This document shows positions 1 to 7,011 of a stretch of 27,721 nt of DNA, one piece after another. Positions within the stretch are counted from its first letter, which is position 1. Each line of letters begins with the position of its first letter. The notes under the pieces were generated by a model, which was not told where the DNA came from, did no database searches, and was given only the letters and a program-made list of their open reading frames with translations. The position numbers and the translations under genes are program-made. The stretch comes from Prolixibacteraceae bacterium (GTDB lineage Bacteria; Bacteroidota; Bacteroidia; Bacteroidales; Prolixibacteraceae), in the NCBI GenBank assembly GCA_003537645.1, contig DPRM01000080.1, positions 47,876 to 75,596 on the forward strand, given 5' to 3'.

Positions 1-185
1 GATTGGAACGCTGGTACGATGTGGACATCGAAATCAGGAGTGAAGAGTTAAAACAAATTACTTACTCTGGCGTGTTTAAAAACGAGGAAACCATAGAGGA
101 AGTGCTAAATGCATTTCAGTTAACTATGCCTATCCGCTATACGCGCAACGGCTTTCGTAAATTTAATATTCGCATGAACAAATAA
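1..185 (+). CDS. FecR-family anti-sigma factor, C-terminal fragment
   Basis: This is the 3' end of a gene whose start lies before the window. The open frame runs into the left edge, and its first full codon (TTG at 3) is internal rather than a start. The last 60 residues, beginning ERWYDVDIEI and containing YSGVFKNEETIEEVLNAF, match the C-terminal DUF4974 domain of Bacteroidota FecR-like anti-sigma regulators. In that family the inner-membrane protein holds an ECF sigma factor and is signalled by the STN domain of a neighbouring outer-membrane receptor. The next gene is a SusC that does carry an N-terminal STN domain, so the pairing is as expected. The sigma-factor gene should lie just upstream, outside the window. 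The DUF4974 call is firm; the sensing role is inferred. Confidence 0.85.
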   Translation, partial: LERWYDVDIEIRSEELKQITYSGVFKNEETIEEVLNAFQLTMPIRYTRNGFRKFNIRMNK

Positions 186-214
186 AAGCAGATTGCCTAT
201 GAAGTGTAAATAAA

Positions 215-241
215 AATGGGGAATGCCCACCATTCCCCATT
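215..241 (+). terminator. Hairpin between fecR and susC, probable terminator
   Basis: A perfect 11-bp inverted repeat (AATGGGGAATG, 215-225, against CATTCCCCATT, 231-241) with the 5-nt loop CCCAC sits 29 bp after the FecR stop and about 50 bp before the SusC start. Only a short T-rich stretch follows, so it may be an intrinsic terminator or an RNA-processing hairpin. Its position suggests that susC is transcribed separately from the anti-sigma gene. I found no recognisable promoter consensus in the remaining 50 bp before susC. Confidence 0.65.
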
Positions 242-292
242 CAAATTTTGTCTGTGTTAACATCTTAATTAATCACAAAACTTAACAAAAGT

Positions 293-3200
293 ATGAAAAA
301 AAACACTTGTGTCAATGGGAATGCCATGCTTTCTCATCGATGGAAAATTTTCCTGATTATGAAACTACTAACTGTATTAATTCTGGGGTCGCTGATACAA
401 TCGTATGCTGTTGTATCTCAGGCTCAAACTAAGCGTTTGAATCTCAGTTTCGAAAACGCTTCTTTAAAAGAAGTATTGCAAACGCTTGAAGATCAAACTG
501 ATTATTCGTTCATCTACAAAGATGAGCTGATCAACTTTGGCGATAATATTACTGGTGACTTTAAAGAAAAGCTGATAACCGAAGTGCTTGATAATATTCT
601 TTTAAGTTCCGAATTGACTTATACCATTAAAGGAAGGGCGATCGTCATCATGTCGAAAGATATGGCAGTCACGGGCACACAGCAAACCTCAACAGTCAAA
701 GGAAAAATTACCGACTCAACTGGAGGTGGACTTCCGGGAGTGACGGTGGTGGTAAAGGGTACAACAACGGGAACAGTTACAGATGCAAACGGAAGTTATT
801 CGATTTCAAATGTACCCGGTAATGCTGTGTTGGTCTTTTCGTTTGTGGGGATGAAAAGCCAGGAAATTGAGGTAAATAACCAGTCGTCAATTAACGTAAC
901 GATGGTCGAAGATGCAATTGGCATTGAAGAGGTGGTGGCGGTTGGTTATGGTACTCAGTCTAGGGTAAATATGACCAGTGCGGTAGGAACTGTCAAGTCA
1001 ACAGAGTTGAATACACGAAATGCCCCTAATACAACTTCTCTTTTACAAGGACGTGTTCCTGGGTTGCAGATTGTACAAAATTCGGCGATGCCTGGAGCAG
1101 AAAATCCATCCATTCTCATTCGGGGTATGGGAACTTTTAGTTCTGCGGGTAGCAACCCTTTGATTCTGATTGATGGTGTAGAAGGTGACCTCAACAATGT
1201 CAACCCCAATAACATTGCAGAAATATCAGTATTGAAGGATGCTTCTTCTGCTGCCATTTATGGTTCGCGCGCTGCCAACGGTGTAATTCTGGTTACTACC
1301 AAACAAGGCAAGGAAGGACGTTTGAATATTGATTACAGTTTCAACTATTCTGTACAAAACCCCTCTGTTCCTGTTGAACGAGTGACCAATTCTGTTGAAT
1401 ACATGGAGTTGATGAACAAGGCGATAGACCATTCTAATTTGCAAACGAGCTGGAGATATACCGACGAGCAAATAGCCTTGTATCGCGATGGTATGATTAG
1501 TAATCCTGCCCAATATCCGAGTACTGACTGGGTGAAGGTTTTAATGCGCAACGGACCGATCAAACAACATTTTTTAAGTGTGAACGGAGGTAAGGCAGGT
1601 ACAACATTTAATGTAAGCCTGGGGATACTCGACCAAACAGGTATCTTATTGTCAACAGACTACAAACGTTATGACGCTCAAATTAATTTCAAAACCAATT
1701 TGGGTAGCCGGGTTACTTTTGGAACCAATATAGCCATGTCGAAAGGACGCAGGCATGACACCGCTTTCGGAGCAGATGTTGACAATATGAATGCCTCACG
1801 CGACCAAATGCGATCGGCATATGCAGCGCCTCCAACAGCCTCTCCAACTTTACCTGACGGTAGTGGTCGTTTCGCAGCGCACGCATATGTTGATAAGGGA
1901 GGTAACAAAAACCCGATCGGCGTAGCCCTCGCCGGTGGAGGACAACAGATTGATGAAGATTATGTGCTGGCCAATTCATTTTTAAATATTGAAATTGCCA
2001 AAGGATTGAGCGCTGAAGTGAAAGGCGCAGTAAATTATCGTGGGAATCTGAATAAAGCAATGGATGTATCTTTCAGCCAGTATGACTGGTTTCCTGATGC
2101 TGTAACCGGAGAACACCTCGAACGTCCGTCAAGTGGCATGAACCAAATGTGGCAGGAGAATGCCAGAAGAAATCAATATACATTATTTGGAACCTTGAAT
2201 TATGCCAGAACTTTTAATACCTCACATAATTTAAAGGCTATGGTTGGGTATAGTCAGGAAAATGCAGAATATGATCAGTTGACAGCTTACCGTAAAAACA
2301 TGCCTGTTGCTGATCAGTGGGAAATAACACTTGGCCCAACTGACGGTCAGACCAATGGCAGCAGTTCTTACAAGTGGGCTCTTCAATCTTATTTTGGACG
2401 TTTGAATTATGATTTTTCTGGAAAATATCTTCTTGAAGCAAGTTTCAGATATGATGGAACTTCCCGTCTTCCGGAAGAAGGCCGTTGGGGAATGTTTCCT
2501 TCTGTTTCAGCCGGATGGCGTGTTTCTGAAGAAAATTTCATGAAGGAAATATCCTGGATTAAGAATTTTAAAATCCGAGCTTCGTGGGGGCAATTGGGTA
2601 ATCAGAACATTGGAAATTATCCTTACCAGGATGCTTTGTCAACACTCGACTATGACTTTGGAGGTTCCATGTTCCGCGGGTACACGGTTAATAACATGAC
2701 CAATAAAAATATCAAATGGGAAGCAACCACTTCGCTGGATTTTGGAACAGATTTTTCTTTCTTCAATTCGATGATTTACGGCACAGTTGACTACTATTCC
2801 AAGACAACAACTGATATTCTTCGTACACAGCAGGTCCCTAATTTTGTAGGTATCAGCGGTCCAACTATCAACAGTGGCGAGATGCTGAACATGGGTTGGG
2901 AATTTGTGCTGGGATCTGAAAAAAGGATAGGTGATTTCCATTATGATATTCGCGCTAATCTGGAAACCTACCAAAATGAACTGATTACGTTTGGTAGTCG
3001 TGAAATCAACGGCCCTAATGTGAGGTTGGAAGGACTTCCCTGGAATACTTACTTTTTGCTGATTCAGGATGGAATTTACCAAAATCAGTCAGAGATCGAT
3101 GCTGGTCCGAAAACATCCTATGCCGGGAGTACCAAAGTAAAACCTGGAGATATGAAATATCAGGATATCAGTGGTCCTGACGGAGTGCCAGATGGACAAG

Positions 3201-3727
3201 TTGACCTTACTTATGACCGTGCACCAGTGCAAGGTGTATTTCCAAAATTTAATTATGGTTTAAATCTTAGCGCAAGTTATAAGAGTGTTGATTTTACCAT
3301 GTTCATTCAAGGTGTTCATGGTAGAAAAACATGGGTGTCGGGATGGGGTGTTACGCCTTTTAATCAAGCTTCGGCGCCTCCAATTTTTTGGCGCGACGAT
3401 GCATGGGATGGCGAAGGTACTTCCAATACCGTACCTCATGTTTACATTGATGGTTATTCAGCAGCAGTTGCCAATTCAACATTCTTTCTGGGTAATTCTT
3501 CTTATATGCGTCTCAAGAATATCCAGTTGGGTTATACACTTCCGGTAAATTTGGCAAAAAAAATGCAGGTTCAAACCTTTCGTGTTTTTGTTTCAGGCGA
3601 TAACCTGTTGACCTTTACGAAATTCTTCCAGGGCCTCGATCCTGAACGTACCGGTAGCGGTAACGAGAGTGCTGCGATATACCCGCAAGCGAAGATTTTT
3701 ACAGTTGGATTAAAAATAACACTATAA
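293..3727 (+). CDS. susC: SusC/RagA-type TonB-dependent outer-membrane receptor with STN domain
   Basis: This is the outer-membrane transporter that imports oligosaccharides using TonB energy, together with the SusD lipoprotein encoded next. In the 1144-aa product, a signal peptide with hydrophobic core around residues 20-40 ends near SQAQ. An STN (secretin/TonB N-terminal) domain follows at about 48-120, then a carboxypeptidase-regulatory-like beta-sandwich at about 134-206 (VKGKITDSTGGGLPGVTV). A TonB-box-like segment IEEVVAVGYG lies at 211-220, the plug at about 225-340 with the SusC signature LKDASSAAIYGSRAANGVI, and the rest is beta-barrel. Length is normal for STN-bearing SusC proteins. 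The STN domain is the part that in this family contacts a FecR anti-sigma factor, and one is encoded immediately upstream. Start 293 gives the usual charged pre-region; Met12 is an alternative. The barrel lacks the common terminal Phe and ends in Leu. Confidence 0.96.
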   Translation: MKKNTCVNGNAMLSHRWKIFLIMKLLTVLILGSLIQSYAVVSQAQTKRLNLSFENASLKEVLQTLEDQTDYSFIYKDELINFGDNITGDFKEKLITEVLDNILLSSELTYTIKGRAIVIMSKDMAVTGTQQTSTVKGKITDSTGGGLPGVTVVVKGTTTGTVTDANGSYSISNVPGNAVLVFSFVGMKSQEIEVNNQSSINVTMVEDAIGIEEVVAVGYGTQSRVNMTSAVGTVKSTELNTRNAPNTTSLLQGRVPGLQIVQNSAMPGAENPSILIRGMGTFSSAGSNPLILIDGVEGDLNNVNPNNIAEISVLKDASSAAIYGSRAANGVILVTTKQGKEGRLNIDYSFNYSVQNPSVPVERVTNSVEYMELMNKAIDHSNLQTSWRYTDEQIALYRDGMISNPAQYPSTDWVKVLMRNGPIKQHFLSVNGGKAGTTFNVSLGILDQTGILLSTDYKRYDAQINFKTNLGSRVTFGTNIAMSKGRRHDTAFGADVDNMNASRDQMRSAYAAPPTASPTLPDGSGRFAAHAYVDKGGNKNPIGVALAGGGQQIDEDYVLANSFLNIEIAKGLSAEVKGAVNYRGNLNKAMDVSFSQYDWFPDAVTGEHLERPSSGMNQMWQENARRNQYTLFGTLNYARTFNTSHNLKAMVGYSQENAEYDQLTAYRKNMPVADQWEITLGPTDGQTNGSSSYKWALQSYFGRLNYDFSGKYLLEASFRYDGTSRLPEEGRWGMFPSVSAGWRVSEENFMKEISWIKNFKIRASWGQLGNQNIGNYPYQDALSTLDYDFGGSMFRGYTVNNMTNKNIKWEATTSLDFGTDFSFFNSMIYGTVDYYSKTTTDILRTQQVPNFVGISGPTINSGEMLNMGWEFVLGSEKRIGDFHYDIRANLETYQNELITFGSREINGPNVRLEGLPWNTYFLLIQDGIYQNQSEIDAGPKTSYAGSTKVKPGDMKYQDISGPDGVPDGQVDLTYDRAPVQGVFPKFNYGLNLSASYKSVDFTMFIQGVHGRKTWVSGWGVTPFNQASAPPIFWRDDAWDGEGTSNTVPHVYIDGYSAAVANSTFFLGNSSYMRLKNIQLGYTLPVNLAKKMQVQTFRVFVSGDNLLTFTKFFQGLDPERTGSGNESAAIYPQAKIFTVGLKITL

Positions 3728-3737
3728 CCGGGAAACA

Positions 3738-5243
3738 ATGAAAAATAATATAAAAACACTCAAATTTTTTGGCTGGATTATTATTGCAGCAATGTTTTTT
3801 TCGGCCTGTACCGACTTTATGGAATTGAACCCACAAGACAAAATTAGTTCAGAAACTTTTTGGAAAACCGAAAAGGATGTGCAGGGAGCTTTAGCGGCTA
3901 CGTATGTCCGGTATCGGTCAACTGCAATCGCTGGGCTGGGTGCAGGCAATGGATCTGCCATGGACCACGATGTAATTTCAGACGATGCTCATTCCGGCTC
4001 CGGATTTCTGTCCCTTCAACCAATTGCTACTGGTGGAATTTCTTCGTCTCAGGGTGGTTATGTTTCTACCCTTTGGCAGGATGCATGGCAGGGAGTGGCT
4101 TATTGTAACTATTTTCTGGATAACATCGATCGGGCCAAGACCTTTTTGTCTGATGCCAAATACAAGCAATACAAGGGAGAAGGGCTTTTCAACCGTTGTT
4201 ACTTTTATAATGAGCTGGTTCAGTACTACGGAGATCTACCGTTGGTATTAAAATCGGTCGCTACAACCGATCCTTATAAAGAAATGCCCAGGGAATCAAA
4301 GGCAACAATTGTTGCTCAATTGCTTAAAGATATTGATGAAGCAATTGCCGGTTTACCTAACATCGCTTATACCAACGGTCATGCTGTAAAAGGTTCTGCC
4401 ATCATGTTAAAAGTGCGCATTTTGATGAACAACGACAAATATGCCGAAGCTGCAACTGTAGCAGGAGATTACATCAATAGCCCTGATAACAAATTTAAAC
4501 TGGCTGATAGCTATGAAGGTATTTTCTTCGGACAACAGGATAAGAATCCTGAAATCATGTTTTCGGTACAGTATGCCGGTCCCAGCGACCTTCATCAACT
4601 TGATCAGTACACCGGAAGCCGTATGTCGTGTTATCCTTTGGCCGATTTCGTGAATTCATATGAGGAAAAGTCTCCAGGAGTAAAGGATCCCAGGATGAAG
4701 ATGACTATTTTCCAAAAAGGCGATGTATGGGTTCAATCCAATACCGGTTTATTCCCCGCTCCTAACACAGTTACCAATGCAGAAGGAAGAATTCCATGGA
4801 CAGGATATGCATGGAGAAAATATGTTAATCCAGCTCTTGTTCAGGCTCGCAATCAGATTAGTGATCAGGACAATGTGATAATGCGTTATGCTGACTTACT
4901 GCTGAGGTATGCAGAGGCAGTGGTTACATCAGGAACCGGTGACAGAGCTTTAGCATTAAAGGCGCTGAACGATGTACGTGGCCGAAAGGGAGTAGAAATG
5001 CCACCTGTAGCAGATGCTGACTTTACAATTGAAAAAGTCCGCCATGAACGTCGTATCGAACTGGCTTACGAAGGACATCGTTACAAAGACCTGATTCGGT
5101 GGAAGATTGCTGATCAGGTAATTACGAAAAAAGTATATGACGCAAAGGGAAGTAAGTGCAAATTCAACGGATGGTTATGGCCAGTTCCTCAGGGAGTGAT
5201 GGATATCATGTCTCCATTGTGGTCTCAAAATGAAGGTTATTAA
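3738..5243 (+). CDS. susD: SusD/RagB-family glycan-binding lipoprotein
   Basis: This surface lipoprotein caps the SusC barrel and captures the glycan. The 501-aa product has a lipoprotein signal peptide with cleavage before Cys24 (MFFSAC), then the typical SusD start TDFMELNPQDKISSETFWKT. The helical TPR-like body follows. The C-terminal RagB/SusD region includes LNDVRGRKG and VRHERRIELAYEGHRYKDLIRW (split here: VRHERRIELAYEGHRY, then KDLIRW), the family hallmark, and the tail GWLWPVPQ. Only 10 bp separate it from susC, so the two are cotranscribed. A long hairpin just after the stop probably limits read-through into the downstream genes. The glycan specificity cannot be read from the sequence. 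Confidence 0.96.
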   Translation: MKNNIKTLKFFGWIIIAAMFFSACTDFMELNPQDKISSETFWKTEKDVQGALAATYVRYRSTAIAGLGAGNGSAMDHDVISDDAHSGSGFLSLQPIATGGISSSQGGYVSTLWQDAWQGVAYCNYFLDNIDRAKTFLSDAKYKQYKGEGLFNRCYFYNELVQYYGDLPLVLKSVATTDPYKEMPRESKATIVAQLLKDIDEAIAGLPNIAYTNGHAVKGSAIMLKVRILMNNDKYAEAATVAGDYINSPDNKFKLADSYEGIFFGQQDKNPEIMFSVQYAGPSDLHQLDQYTGSRMSCYPLADFVNSYEEKSPGVKDPRMKMTIFQKGDVWVQSNTGLFPAPNTVTNAEGRIPWTGYAWRKYVNPALVQARNQISDQDNVIMRYADLLLRYAEAVVTSGTGDRALALKALNDVRGRKGVEMPPVADADFTIEKVRHERRIELAYEGHRYKDLIRWKIADQVITKKVYDAKGSKCKFNGWLWPVPQGVMDIMSPLWSQNEGY

Positions 5244-5270
5244 ATAACCAATAGGAAAGTATAATACATC

Positions 5271-5332
5271 AGGGATGCGCATGACTTGGTTTTAATGGTT
5301 TAAAACAAAAAATCTATTTCATACGCATCCCT
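5271..5332 (+). terminator. Long bipartite hairpin after susD
   Basis: Outer arms AGGGATGCG (5271-5279) and CGCATCCCT (5324-5332) are perfectly complementary. After one C/A mismatch they continue as ATGA/TCAT, giving a stem of about 13 pairs. The enclosed segment has its own hairpin: GTTTTAA (5289-5295), loop TGGT, TTAAAAC (5300-5306). The element starts 27 bp after the susD stop. It is probably a terminator or mRNA-stabilising structure that separates abundant susCD message from the downstream enzyme genes. The following bases (TTGTAATT) are only weakly T-rich, so strict intrinsic termination is not assured. Confidence 0.6.
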
Positions 5333-5397
5333 TTGTAATTCATGGTTTTTAATAAAGCAAACACAAAAATTTGAATATCTGAAAATTTACCTAAGGT

Positions 5398-5470
5398 CAT
5401 TGATTGTTCATTTAGTTGTCATTCAATTGGCCTAAACGATCAATGGCAACAGAATGACAACAATTGACCT
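5398..5470. promoter_or_regulatory. Interlocking inverted and direct repeats upstream of the DUF362 gene
   Basis: Three repeat pairs are interleaved 50-120 bp before the start at 5521. TTGTCATTC (5416-5424) is inverted as GAATGACAA (5452-5460). CATTGAT (5398-5404) is inverted as ATCAATG (5439-5445). CAATTGGCCT (5424-5433) recurs almost directly as CAATTGACCT (5461-5470), 37 bp later. The pairings cross one another, so they cannot all form one simple hairpin. This arrangement suits a protein-binding operator better than a terminator. The HTCS encoded in this window is a candidate binder, but that is inference only. Confidence 0.4.
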
Positions 5471-5520
5471 CCATAAAAAGCAAATAGGTAAATAATAAGA
5501 CAATCAATAAAATTATATAA

Positions 5521-6984
5521 ATGACAAACAGAAGAGAATTTGTAAAACGGGTTGGCCTCGGGATTTTAGCTTCTTCCGTGCCATCGGCCTTGATACATGG
5601 CGTAACCTTACCCGGGCAACAGGATCCTGCAAAACCCATTACGAAATATGATTGGAAGCCTGACCTCATTAATCAGCCGCTTGGTACTGCAAAAGGAATT
5701 TTTCCGGGCAGAGTAGCATGGGCGCATGCTCCGGGAACTGCACATTGGAAAGGGGATTGGCAATCGATGGAAAGTCCCTGGTGGATGGATGAAAATACAG
5801 ACCAAACGCGCGTAACGGCTTTGGTAGCCGATGTGATTACCAAAGTGAGCGGAAAACAAAAGTATAATCAGGCCTGGGATACAATTTTCAGATTCCACAA
5901 TAAGACCGAAGGACGAGGAAAGATGGGTTATCAAAAAGGTGAAATCGTTGTAGTAAAGGTGAATATGAATTCAACCAACAGATCGGCGAGAACCAATAAT
6001 TATACCGATGTTGCCCCACAAACGGTTTATGCTATTGTAGAACAGCTCGTAAAACATGCGGGCGTTCCGGAGAAAAATATTCTGGTTTATGATGCAAAAC
6101 GCTATGTCTACAAAGAAGTACTGCAAAAGGTATGGAAAGACTTTAAGGATGTACGTTTCATGCAGGAAAAGGAATTTGTGGAAGATCAGAAACATCCGGT
6201 TTACGGAGACTTCAGCCGTTTGGAAATGCCGGAATGGGTGAAGGGTATTGACTATTCAAATGGTGTTAGCTACCTAAAAGCGGTTAATATTCCCAAACAA
6301 GTAATGAATGCTACCTATTTGATCAATCTTGCGATGATGAAATGCCATTCATATCCTTATTCCAACATGGAAAAGGGAGACGAAGGACAAACCGGTGTTA
6401 CGATGACCGGCAAAAATAATTTCGGCAGTATAATGGGACCTTCAGACCTGCATGCTGTAATGAATACCAATCGCGATGCAAAATCGAAAACCTATTCGCC
6501 GGTGGTTGATCTGGAGGCATCTCCAAACCTTGGGCGGAAAACGATTTTGTACATGCTGGATGGATTGTATTCGGCACGCAAACATTCTTCGTATGCCATG
6601 CATTTTCCCAACGCGCCTTTTTTCAATACTACGAATCCGTATGCCAATCCTGAATGGCCGTCATGTATTTTGGCCTCTTTGGATGGAGTGGCGCTTGATT
6701 CGGTCGGTTTGGATATTCTGTATTCGCAAACAAAAAACAATATTGATCCAGATAATCAGAACCACCCGTGGATGTTGATCCGTGAGAATGCCGATGATTA
6801 CCTGCATGAATTGGCTTTGGCCGAAAATCCTCCATCAGGAACAAAATATATACAGGCGGGAAAACAAGTGGCCAGTTTGGGTGTACACGAGCATTGGGAC
6901 AGTGACGAAACCCGCCGTTATTCCAGAAACCTTGATCCAAAAAGCGGGACAGGAATCGAATTGATTTATACAAAAATAGGGTAG
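5521..6984 (+). CDS. DUF362 domain protein with Tat signal
   Basis: This is an exported 487-aa protein of unknown biochemical role. The N-terminus NRREFVKRVGLGILASS is a twin-arginine (Tat) signal (R-R-x-F-x-K), implying export of a folded, possibly cofactor-bearing protein. The DUF362 hallmarks are present: INLAMMKCHSY (268-278, family form roughly PKLKTH) followed by TGVTMTGKNNFGSI (291-304), and DGVALDSVGLDIL (388-400). I see no ferredoxin-type cysteine clusters, unlike some DUF362 proteins; the only cysteines noticed in the core are Cys275 and Cys382. It is the first gene after susCD and lies 27 bp before the beta-helix enzyme gene, so it is probably the first gene of the enzyme operon. 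The family assignment is good. No enzymatic activity can be assigned. Confidence 0.88.
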   Translation: MTNRREFVKRVGLGILASSVPSALIHGVTLPGQQDPAKPITKYDWKPDLINQPLGTAKGIFPGRVAWAHAPGTAHWKGDWQSMESPWWMDENTDQTRVTALVADVITKVSGKQKYNQAWDTIFRFHNKTEGRGKMGYQKGEIVVVKVNMNSTNRSARTNNYTDVAPQTVYAIVEQLVKHAGVPEKNILVYDAKRYVYKEVLQKVWKDFKDVRFMQEKEFVEDQKHPVYGDFSRLEMPEWVKGIDYSNGVSYLKAVNIPKQVMNATYLINLAMMKCHSYPYSNMEKGDEGQTGVTMTGKNNFGSIMGPSDLHAVMNTNRDAKSKTYSPVVDLEASPNLGRKTILYMLDGLYSARKHSSYAMHFPNAPFFNTTNPYANPEWPSCILASLDGVALDSVGLDILYSQTKNNIDPDNQNHPWMLIRENADDYLHELALAENPPSGTKYIQAGKQVASLGVHEHWDSDETRRYSRNLDPKSGTGIELIYTKIG

Positions 6985-7011
6985 TACGCATTTTCGTTTA
7001 ATCAACCAACT

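Noticed and set aside
2639..3082. 147-aa minus-strand frame inside susC
   Set aside because: Antisense to well-conserved barrel sequence, with no domain recognised.
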